From Thermoplasmata archaeon (lineage in GTDB: Archaea > Thermoplasmatota > Thermoplasmata > Lutacidiplasmatales > UBA184), in assembly GCA_030040035.1 (NCBI GenBank), contig JASHUJ010000047.1, forward strand, positions 1 through 15,531: a stretch of 15,531 nucleotides of DNA, read 5' to 3'. Position numbers and translations under genes: made by a program. Under the pieces are notes generated by a model. The model made no database searches. It saw only the letters and a program-made list of their open reading frames with translations, and was not told where the DNA came from. Positions 5,515 through 11,742 of the stretch are shown here, piece after piece. Numbering within the stretch: position 1 is the first letter of the stretch; each line of letters opens with the position of its first letter.

Positions 5515-7350
5515 ATGCGGATCGTCTACACGGCCCGCGCGCGGGAGCCGGCGACGCACCGCGGTCGGTTCGCGATCGACCTTGACGGCCTCGAGGCCCC
5601 CTCGTTCGACCTCGTCCTCCCGTCCTGGGTTCCGGGGTCCTATCACATCATGAACTACGCCCGGGGATTCCGCGAGATGGAAGCTCGCTCCCAGCCGGAC
5701 GGTCGAGTGCTCCCGATCGAGCGCATCGACAAGGCACGCTGGCGGATCAGCGCGGGGGAGTCGACCGCCGCGCGGGTCGAGTACACGGTCTACGGCCACG
5801 AGATGATCACCGAAGGGTTCGATCTGACGACCGACCACATGTTCGTCAATCCCGCGCTCTGCCTCCCCTACGTGGACGGGCACCTCGCGGATCCCGTCGA
5901 GGTCCGATTCGAGGTCCCGACCGACTGGAAGGTGGTGACCGAGCTCGACGCGGTGGGGGCCGCGCCGCCCACGTTCCGGGCTCCCAGGTACGACGCGCTC
6001 GTCGACAACCCGATCGACGCCGGCCGCCCGGTGGTCGTGACGATCCGCCCGGCCGGGATCCCGCACCGCATCTCGTTCTGCGGGGACGGGGGCAACTACG
6101 ACCTCGGGCGCGTCGAGTCCGACGTGGGGAAGATCGTCGAGGCGACGGTGGCCCTCGTCGGCGAGTCGCCGCTCGCCCACTATACGTTCTTCTACCATCT
6201 GAACGACGTCTCCGACGGGGGTCTCGAGCACGCGGAGTCGACCTCGTGCGTCGTCCCGCGCCTCGCCTTCCAGCCCGCCGAGGACTACGAGCGGTTCCTG
6301 CGGCTGACGAGCCACGAGTACTTCCACCTCTACAATGTGAAGCGGATCCGGCCGCGGGTCCTCGGGCCGTTCGACTACACCCGGGAGGTGTACACCCACC
6401 TGCTCTGGTGGATGGAGGGGACGACGGAATACTTCTCCGAGATCGTCCTCCGTCGGGGCGGGTTGCTCACCCCCTCGAAGTACCTGGAAGGCGTGGCCCG
6501 GACGATCCGCTCGTTCCTCGAGACGCCGGGACGCCGGCGCCAGTCGCTCGAGGAGGCCTCGTACATCGCCTGGACCGACTACTACCAGAAGTTCGAGGAG
6601 ACCCCCAATCAGTCGATCTCGTACTACGACAAGGGGGCCCTCGTCTCGCTCTGCCTGGATCTCGAGATCCGGCACCGGACGGAGAACCGAGCCTCGCTCG
6701 ATTCGGTGCTGCGCGCGCTCTGGACCGACTACGGCAAGGTCGGTCGCGGCCTCGAAGAGGACGAGCTCCGACCCGTCGCGGAGCGCGCGACCGGGCTCGA
6801 CCTCGCCCCGTTCTTCGAACGGTACGTGCGCGGCACCGACGAGATCGACTTCGACCAGTTCGCCGCGTACGCGGGGCTCGCGTTCGGCCCGGCCCCGAAG
6901 CGGCCCGATGACGACGCGCCCGTCCCCGGGTATCTCGGCATCCGCTACGAGAACTCGAGCGGCCTCGCGCGCGTGCGCCACGTCCTCTCCGGCTCGCCCG
7001 GATCCGAGGCGGGGCTCTCGCCGGGCGACGAGATCGTTGCGTTCAACCGAGTGCGCGCGACGCACGAAGGGTTCGAAGCGCTCCTGAAGCGCCACCCTCC
7101 CGGAACCCCGGTCGATCTCGCGGTCTTCCGACGGGGCTACCTTCGAACCCTTCCGCTCACCATGGGCACCCCGCCCCCCGAGCGGTATGCCTTCACCCCG
7201 CGGGATTCCCCCGATGACCTGGCGCGTCGGATCTACGAGGGGTGGCTCGGGGCCCCGTGGGAGCCGGCGCCGGCTCCGTCCCCGGGCGCCTCGCCCGGGC
7301 CGCCCTCGGGTGGCTCAACGAGCGGCCGGGGTCCGGCCCCGGTACACTAG
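5515..7350 (+). CDS. M61 family (glycyl aminopeptidase-like) metallopeptidase with C-terminal PDZ domain
   Basis: This 611-residue protein has the full M61 layout. A beta-rich N-terminal domain (1 to about 200) is followed by the gluzincin-like catalytic domain with H267-EYF-H271, then YNVKRIRP, a probable third zinc ligand Glu291 (in TREVYTHLLW), the WWMEGTTEYF helix (299-307) and the YYDKGALVSLCLD signature (about 370-382). The upstream GGLEHAES (235-242) matches the family's GLEH motif. A PDZ domain follows at about 470-552 (GYLGIRYEN then SPGSEAGLSPGDEIVAFN), and the last 27 residues are Pro/Ser/Gly-rich and disordered. Family members are aminopeptidases with a preference for small N-terminal residues such as Gly; the substrate here is unknown. 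There is no signal peptide, so it is probably cytoplasmic. ATG at 5515 is 15 nt after the coiled-coil gene. Its TAG overlaps the TAG of the convergent gene in one CTAG. Confidence 0.93.
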   Translation: MRIVYTARAREPATHRGRFAIDLDGLEAPSFDLVLPSWVPGSYHIMNYARGFREMEARSQPDGRVLPIERIDKARWRISAGESTAARVEYTVYGHEMITEGFDLTTDHMFVNPALCLPYVDGHLADPVEVRFEVPTDWKVVTELDAVGAAPPTFRAPRYDALVDNPIDAGRPVVVTIRPAGIPHRISFCGDGGNYDLGRVESDVGKIVEATVALVGESPLAHYTFFYHLNDVSDGGLEHAESTSCVVPRLAFQPAEDYERFLRLTSHEYFHLYNVKRIRPRVLGPFDYTREVYTHLLWWMEGTTEYFSEIVLRRGGLLTPSKYLEGVARTIRSFLETPGRRRQSLEEASYIAWTDYYQKFEETPNQSISYYDKGALVSLCLDLEIRHRTENRASLDSVLRALWTDYGKVGRGLEEDELRPVAERATGLDLAPFFERYVRGTDEIDFDQFAAYAGLAFGPAPKRPDDDAPVPGYLGIRYENSSGLARVRHVLSGSPGSEAGLSPGDEIVAFNRVRATHEGFEALLKRHPPGTPVDLAVFRRGYLRTLPLTMGTPPPERYAFTPRDSPDDLARRIYEGWLGAPWEPAPAPSPGASPGPPSGGSTSGRGPAPVH

Positions 7351-8387
7351 CTAGGTACCCGCGGGACCGCCTTTCGGCCGTACCGCCACTCGCCGTCGAG
7401 GGGGTACAGCCGGCGAATCCGCGTGTCCACCCGGTCCCCGATCCGCACCGAGCCGGGCTCCGCATCGGCGAGCTGCAGCGTGACCCGCACTCCCGGCACC
7501 GGTTCCGCGAGCACGACCTCGTACGCGCCGAACGCCGCCACCTGGGGGTCGAACTCGGTCGGCTGGCCCCCCGGACCGATCACCGTCGTGGCGACGACCT
7601 CGAGCCCCTCGCGGGGGAGGGGGAACGGGTCGAGCCCTTCGCGGTTTCCGCACGCTCGGCAAGCGCCCCGGCTCGGAAAGGTGAGAGCGGAGCAGCGGGG
7701 ACAGCGGTCGGCAAGGAAGTTCCAGCGGCTCGCGAGGCTCTCGCGATAGCGGGCCCGGGAGACATACGCTCCTTCGGAGACCACGTCCGTATCGAGCTCC
7801 CGGTACGGAACGGTCTGCCTCGGATCGACGACCCGCCCGGCGGAAGGATCGAAGTTCCAGTCCCCGAGCCATCCCTCCCGCGCCGCCAGCCCGGCGCGGC
7901 GGGCCAGTTCCTGGGCGGCGCGGAACGCGGACGGTTCGGCCCGCGTCGTTCCGAGGAATCCGGCGAGGGTCTCCCCCTCGCCCTCCCGGAAGAGGAACGC
8001 GGCGGCTCCGTCGCTCGTCGGTCCGCTCGGGGCGGCCGCTGCCCCCGCGCGCTCGCCGAGCGGCCCATCACAGACCAGGACGATGCAATCCGGGCCGCTC
8101 CCGTTCTCGGCGGCCGTGAGGGAGGCCGCGAGCGAGGCGCCGTCGGCATCGGTGTGCACGATCGCGACGTCCGAGCCGAAGACCGCGCCGAACGCCCAGT
8201 CGGATCCCTCGGGGTACGGCGCGACGAGCTCGACGTCCGTCGCACTCCCGGCGGGCGGCGCGGCCGGCTGCACCAGTTCGAGCGCGGTCACGAGCTCCGT
8301 GAAAAGGTCCTCGTCGGGGCCCGCGACCCGAGCCCCCTCGAAGGTCCCCGTCGGGACGTAGGCCGCGGCACGCAGGAGCGGGCGCAT
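7347..8387 (-). CDS. DUF35 zinc-ribbon/OB-fold protein with shortened HMG-CoA-synthase-like N-terminal domain
   Basis: This 346-residue two-part protein ends in a DUF35 unit (about 205-346): a rubredoxin-like zinc ribbon, C229-PR-C232 and C243-RA-C246, then an OB-fold (VVATTVIGPGG to RIGDRVDTRI). In archaea such proteins bridge acetoacetyl-CoA thiolase and HMG-CoA synthase and pass the intermediate between them. The N-terminal about 165 residues begin AAAYVPTGTF and include ARVAGPDED and SDGAAAFLF, resembling part of a thiolase-fold/HMG-CoA-synthase-like domain. It is too short for a full enzyme and has no catalytic-Cys motif; the only Cys there are C101 and C106 in a core strand. It is therefore probably structural. 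ATG at 8387 is 6 nt after the thiolase stop, so the pair is one operon. The N-terminal assignment is tentative, the DUF35 call is firm. Confidence 0.85.
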   Translation of the reverse strand: MRPLLRAAAYVPTGTFEGARVAGPDEDLFTELVTALELVQPAAPPAGSATDVELVAPYPEGSDWAFGAVFGSDVAIVHTDADGASLAASLTAAENGSGPDCIVLVCDGPLGERAGAAAAPSGPTSDGAAAFLFREGEGETLAGFLGTTRAEPSAFRAAQELARRAGLAAREGWLGDWNFDPSAGRVVDPRQTVPYRELDTDVVSEGAYVSRARYRESLASRWNFLADRCPRCSALTFPSRGACRACGNREGLDPFPLPREGLEVVATTVIGPGGQPTEFDPQVAAFGAYEVVLAEPVPGVRVTLQLADAEPGSVRIGDRVDTRIRRLYPLDGEWRYGRKAVPRVPS

Positions 8388-8393
8388 CGTCGT

Positions 8394-9557
8394 CTACCCG
8401 CCCGAGCAGATCGTGACGGCGGCGGTGGCGCCGGCGCCGCCGACGTTGTGGAGGAGCGCGAGCGCCGCGCCGGGAATCTGGCGCGGACCCGCCGCGCCGC
8501 GCAACTGGAGGAACGCCTCGTATGCCTGGCTCACGCCCGTGGCGCCGATCGGATGCCCCTTCGCCTTGAGCCCGCCGTCCGGGTTGACGGGCAGCCGACC
8601 GTCGGGCCGGGTCGCGCCCTCGAGCGTCAGCCGGGCCGCCTCGCCCGGCGCGGCGAAACCGAGGTCCTCGATCGCGAGCAGTTCCGCGATCGTGAAGCAA
8701 TCGTGGACCTCGAGGAAGGAGATCGCGGAGCGGTCGACTCCGGCCGAGCGGAGCGCCTCGTCGGCCGCCCGTCGGCTGGCCGCGAACCGCGTGAGCTCCG
8801 GACGCTCCTGCACGGCGAGGTGGTCGGATCCCGCCCCGACCCCGTCGATGTACACCGGCGAGTCCGTGTACTTCCGGGCGAGCTCGGCGCGCGCGACGAG
8901 CACCGCCGCCGCGCCGTCGCTGACGGGGCAGCAGTCGTACAGTCCGAGCGGGTCCGCGACCCGCGGCGCGCCCAGGACCGTCTCGCGGGCGACGACCTTC
9001 TGGAACTGAGCGTTCGGGTTGCGCGCCCCGTTCGCGTGGTTCTTGACGGCGACCTCGGCGAGCGCCTCGCGGCCGACCCCGTGCTCGGCGAGATAGCGGG
9101 AAGCGATGAGACCGTAGACGCCCGCGAACGTGAGGCCCGCGGCACGCTCCCACTCCGTGTCCCCCGAGACCCCGAGCCAGTAGCGACGGCGGGGGCTCGC
9201 GAGGTCGGTCATCTTCTCGAGGCCGACGACGAGCGCGAGGTCCGCCGCACCGGACTCGACGGACCGGACGGCCGCCCGCAGGCCGAACCCACCGGAGGCG
9301 CACGCGTTCTCGATCCGGCTGGTCGGCACGCCCACGACCCCGGTCTCTTCGGCGAGGACCGCGGCGACGTTGCCGATCTGCCAGCCGCCGAAGCCGATCG
9401 TCGTCAGGAACAGCTCGCCGACCTCGCGACCCTCGACCCCGCGATCGACGCTCTCGAACGCGGCCCGCGTCGCGGTGCGCAGGAGCTCGCGCGGTCCGGC
9501 ATCGAGGACCCCGAACCGGGTGTGCCCGGCCCCTACGATCGCCGCGCGATGCCCCAA
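8394..9557 (-). CDS. Archaeal thiolase (acetyl-CoA C-acyltransferase, SCP-x-like)
   Basis: This 387-residue thiolase is of the archaeal/SCP-2-like type. The acyl-carrying Cys86 lies in ENACASGG. Other active-site motifs are VHDCFT (His285, Cys287) and KGHPIGATG (His335), with the C-terminal HNVGGAGATAAV. Such enzymes condense two acetyl-CoA to acetoacetyl-CoA, the first step of the mevalonate route, or cleave 3-ketoacyl-CoA. The tight coupling to a DUF35 protein (6 nt apart) favours the biosynthetic thiolase/HMG-CoA-synthase channel, although HMG-CoA synthase itself is not in the window. The start is TTG at 9557: no ATG or GTG lies upstream in frame, the protein then begins GHRAAIVGAGHTRFG as relatives do, and an AT-rich GATAAG box lies about 24 nt upstream. 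It is divergent from ubiX, 68 nt away. Confidence 0.92.
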   Translation of the reverse strand: MGHRAAIVGAGHTRFGVLDAGPRELLRTATRAAFESVDRGVEGREVGELFLTTIGFGGWQIGNVAAVLAEETGVVGVPTSRIENACASGGFGLRAAVRSVESGAADLALVVGLEKMTDLASPRRRYWLGVSGDTEWERAAGLTFAGVYGLIASRYLAEHGVGREALAEVAVKNHANGARNPNAQFQKVVARETVLGAPRVADPLGLYDCCPVSDGAAAVLVARAELARKYTDSPVYIDGVGAGSDHLAVQERPELTRFAASRRAADEALRSAGVDRSAISFLEVHDCFTIAELLAIEDLGFAAPGEAARLTLEGATRPDGRLPVNPDGGLKAKGHPIGATGVSQAYEAFLQLRGAAGPRQIPGAALALLHNVGGAGATAAVTICSGG

Positions 9558-9575
9558 CGCTGCCGCCCCACCAAC

Positions 9576-9609
9576 CGTCTTATCGACCGAGGTTCTGCTG
9601 GCTAAAAAG
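9576..9609. promoter_or_regulatory. Divergent promoter between thiolase and ubiX
   Basis: This short gap holds two AT-rich boxes in GC-rich surroundings. TCTTATCG (9578-9585) reads CGATAAGA on the minus strand, about 24 nt upstream of the thiolase TTG. CTAAAAAG (9601-9608) reads CTTTTTAG on the minus strand and lies about 22 nt upstream of the ubiX GTG. Either box could serve either gene. GGAGAGG at about 9614-9620 is a plausible ribosome-binding site for ubiX. Confidence 0.45.
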
Positions 9610-9625
9610 AGGGCGGAGAGGCTTC

Positions 9626-10207
9626 GTGGCGGAGGATCCTCCGATCGTCGTGGGCGTCTCGGGGGCCAGCGGGTCCCCGATCGCCGTCCGCGTGCTGCGG
9701 GCGCTCCGGGACGCCGGTGCCCCGGTGGCGCTCGTCGTCAGCGAGGGCGGACGCGCCGTCCTCCGGGAAGAGTGCGGCCTCGAGGTGGACGCGCTGCGAT
9801 CCTACGCCACGCAGTACTACGAGGACCGCGACCTCGGGGCTCCGATCGCGAGCGGCTCGCGGCCCACTCGCGGGATGGTCGTCGTCCCGTGCTCCGGGAA
9901 CACCGCCGCCAAGATCGCGCTGGGCCTCGGCGACTCCCTGCTCACGCGGGCGGCGCAGGTCCAGCTGAAGGAACGCCGGCCCCTGATCGTCGTGCCCCGG
10001 GAGACGCCGCTCTCCACGATCCTCCTGCGGCACCTCGCGACCCTCAGCGAGTCGGGCGCGGTCGTGCTCGTCGCCTCGCCCGCGTACTACCTACGCCCGC
10101 GGTCGATCGAGGACGTCACGGACTACCTCGCGGGCAAGGTCCTCGACCATCTCGGGATCTCCCACCAACTGTACCGAGGCTGGAAGAGCGAGGGAGGGCC
10201 GACGTGA
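9626..10207 (+). CDS. ubiX: UbiX flavin prenyltransferase
   Basis: This 193-residue protein matches the UbiX/Pad1 family in length and motifs: the Rossmann-like GVSGASGSP loop (10-18), VVVPCSGNTAAKIA (85-98) and PRETPLS (124-130), ending with RPRSIEDVTDYLAGKVLDHLGI-type helices. The enzyme attaches a dimethylallyl unit from dimethylallyl phosphate or diphosphate to FMN, making the prenylated flavin needed by UbiD decarboxylases. In many archaea this cofactor serves the anhydromevalonate-phosphate decarboxylase of the archaeal mevalonate route. Its position opposite a thiolase/DUF35 operon fits that, though no UbiD is visible here. GTG at 9626 follows GGAGAGG by 5 nt. The stop overlaps the next start in GTGA (10204-10207), so it heads a tightly coupled plus-strand operon. 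Confidence 0.94.
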   Translation: MAEDPPIVVGVSGASGSPIAVRVLRALRDAGAPVALVVSEGGRAVLREECGLEVDALRSYATQYYEDRDLGAPIASGSRPTRGMVVVPCSGNTAAKIALGLGDSLLTRAAQVQLKERRPLIVVPRETPLSTILLRHLATLSESGAVVLVASPAYYLRPRSIEDVTDYLAGKVLDHLGISHQLYRGWKSEGGPT

Positions 10208-10770
10208 GGCGCGACTGGTCCGAGTACGCCCCCTGGCCCTTCGTCGGCGTCGCGGTCCTCCTCGTGATCCTGATCCTCGTGACGCCGATCCTGCTCTCCA
10301 CGAGCGGCCACCCGGCGCCCGGGGTGCTGACCGAGGCGATCCTCGTGGTCGATCGCGTGCCGGGCGGCAACGTGACGTACTTCTACGTCGTCGCCTACGG
10401 CGAAGCGATCCGCTACGCGGGGATCCAGGTCGGGCTCGCGGTGAACTTCTCCTGGAACGGAGGCTCCGTGAACTGGTCGGGCTTGCGCTGGTCGGAGTTC
10501 CACAACGCCTCGGACACGGTGACCGTCTCGTTCAATTCCTCGAGCGATCCCGTCGCGGTGAACGTGAGCGCTTCGTACGTGAGCTCCGCGGGCAACGCCC
10601 TCTACGTCGGCGAGCTCGCCTTCTTCGTGGGACCGAGCGCGTCGGGCAGCGACGTGTATTCCGTCAGCGCGACCGCGGGCGTCTTTCCGCCGGCCCCGAC
10701 CCCGGTGAGCAACGCGACCCAGCCGTTCTACATCATCCTCTCGACGGGCAAGGCGGGGGTCGTGACTTGA
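10204..10770 (+). CDS. Membrane-anchored exported protein rich in N-glycosylation sequons
   Basis: This 188-residue protein has a short charged N-terminus (RRDWSEYAPW), one hydrophobic segment at about 12-32 and a Ser/Val/Asn-rich beta-type remainder. The topology suggests an N-terminal anchor or uncleaved signal with the body outside. Seven N-x-S/T sequons lie in that outer part (N56, N81, N90, N101, N111, N120, N170), as expected for an archaeal surface glycoprotein. No domain family is recognised. The GTG start at 10204 overlaps the ubiX TGA in GTGA, which decides the start. Its own TGA is overlapped by the TTG of the next gene in TTGA. The reading frame stays open far upstream, but that part is a shadow of ubiX. 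Function unknown; its pairing with a two-helix membrane protein suggests the two act together at the cell surface. Confidence 0.75.
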   Translation: MRRDWSEYAPWPFVGVAVLLVILILVTPILLSTSGHPAPGVLTEAILVVDRVPGGNVTYFYVVAYGEAIRYAGIQVGLAVNFSWNGGSVNWSGLRWSEFHNASDTVTVSFNSSSDPVAVNVSASYVSSAGNALYVGELAFFVGPSASGSDVYSVSATAGVFPPAPTPVSNATQPFYIILSTGKAGVVT

Positions 10771-11132
10771 GGCCCTCGCGCGTCGTCCTGCTGCTCTGGT
10801 CCCTCGTGATCGTGGTGCTCGTCATCGTCGAGATCGCCGAGATCACGCACCTGTTCAGCGTCTCGATCGAGTCGGCGGTCGAGGACCCGCTCGCGTTCGT
10901 CTTCGCGCTCGTCTTCACGACCATCCTCGCGCTCGTCGGGGCCATCTTCATCGGCATCTACTTCACGCAACGCATCCTGAGCCCGTCCGGGTTCACGCCG
11001 TTCGAGGAGGAGATGCTCCGGATGCGGCGGGACCTCACCGACCTGAAGGACTCGCTCGCCCGGCTCACGAACTCCGCGGCGCCGGCGCCCCCGCCGGACC
11101 CCCCCGTCCGCCCGCCCGAGGGACCGCGATGA
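10767..11132 (+). CDS. Two-helix membrane protein with cytoplasmic coiled coil and Pro-rich tail
   Basis: This 121-residue protein has two strong transmembrane segments, about 6-28 (VVLLLWSLVIVVLVIVEIAE) and 42-66. A soluble C-terminal part follows with a heptad-patterned helix at 79-103 (FEEEMLRMRRDLTDLKDSL). It ends in a Pro-rich tail (APAPPPDPPVRPPEGPR). Both ends are probably cytoplasmic, so the coiled coil would face the cytoplasm. No family is recognised. The TTG start at 10767 is supported by its 4-nt overlap with the upstream stop (TTGA) and by the absence of a better start that keeps the first helix. Its TGA is in turn overlapped by the ATG of the amidotransferase gene (ATGA, 11129-11132). 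Function unknown. Confidence 0.72.
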   Translation: MRPSRVVLLLWSLVIVVLVIVEIAEITHLFSVSIESAVEDPLAFVFALVFTTILALVGAIFIGIYFTQRILSPSGFTPFEEEMLRMRRDLTDLKDSLARLTNSAAPAPPPDPPVRPPEGPR

Positions 11133-11695
11133 AGATCCCCGTCCTCGACAACGGAGGGCAGTGGACCCACCGGGAGTGGCGCGTCCTGCGCGACCTCGGC
11201 GCCGACAGCCGCATCGTGCCGAACACGACCCCGTTCGCCGAGCTCGACGCCGACGGCGTCGTCCTCTCGGGCGGCGCGCTGAGCCTCGAGGGGACCGACA
11301 CCCCGCTCGGTCGCGTGGCGGAGTGGATCGACACCTCGCCGGTCCCGGTCCTCGCGATCTGCGTCGGCCATCACTTCCTCGCGCGCCACTTCGGCGGCCG
11401 CGTCGGGCACGCGGCCGCGCCCGAGTTCGGCCGCGTCGAGCTCACGGTCGACCGTCCCGACCACCCGCTCTTCCACGGTCTGCCGGCCCAGCTCTCGGTC
11501 TGGGCGAGCCACAACGACGCGGTGCTCGAACCGCCTCCGGGCTGGTCGGTCCTCGCCCATTCTCCCGTCTGCCAGGTCGAAGCGATGGCGCACCCGGATC
11601 GGGCGATCTGGGGCGTCCAGTTCCATCCCGAGGTCGAGCACACCCAGGGCGGGTCCGAGATCTTCCAGCACTTCCTCGCGGCGTGCCGCCGCTGA
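11129..11695 (+). CDS. guaAA: GMP synthase glutamine amidotransferase subunit (GuaA-A type)
   Basis: This 188-residue class I glutamine amidotransferase has the length and layout of the separate GATase subunit of archaeal two-subunit GMP synthase. This subunit makes ammonia from glutamine for the ATP-pyrophosphatase subunit that turns XMP into GMP. It starts PVLDNGGQWTHR, like the family's VxDxGGQxxH opening. The nucleophile is Cys78 in AICVGHHF, and the rest of the triad is His166 and Glu168 in WGVQFHPEVEHT. The oxyanion-region loop LSGGALS (46-52) is present. The usual CxGHQ reads CVGHH here (Gln to His at 82), and SHxD reads SHND. No ATP-pyrophosphatase subunit gene lies in the window. ATG at 11129 overlaps the upstream stop. 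Other class I GATase roles are possible but less likely. Confidence 0.87.
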   Translation: MKIPVLDNGGQWTHREWRVLRDLGADSRIVPNTTPFAELDADGVVLSGGALSLEGTDTPLGRVAEWIDTSPVPVLAICVGHHFLARHFGGRVGHAAAPEFGRVELTVDRPDHPLFHGLPAQLSVWASHNDAVLEPPPGWSVLAHSPVCQVEAMAHPDRAIWGVQFHPEVEHTQGGSEIFQHFLAACRR

Positions 11696-11708
11696 CCCCC
11701 CGCGGGAA

Positions 11709-11715
11709 TATGTAG
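11709..11715 (+). promoter_or_regulatory. TATGTAG box before the 519-residue gene
   Basis: GGGAATATGTAGCCC is an AT-rich island in the 47-nt gap after the amidotransferase gene. Its centre is 31 nt upstream of the ATG at 11743, which would allow a transcript with a leader of only a few nucleotides. It suggests that the 519-residue gene has a promoter separate from the ubiX operon. Confidence 0.5.
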
Positions 11716-11742
11716 CCCGGCCGGGTCCTTGGTCGACGGCCG

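Noticed and set aside
5218..7095. 625-codon minus-strand open frame opposite the M61 peptidase
   Set aside because: Lacks any domain and mirrors the codon bias of the real gene; the M61 motifs on the plus strand are decisive.
7242..9605. 787-codon plus-strand open frame across thiolase and DUF35 genes
   Set aside because: It overlaps two well-supported minus-strand genes and encodes a shadow-type sequence rich in Arg, Gly and Glu.
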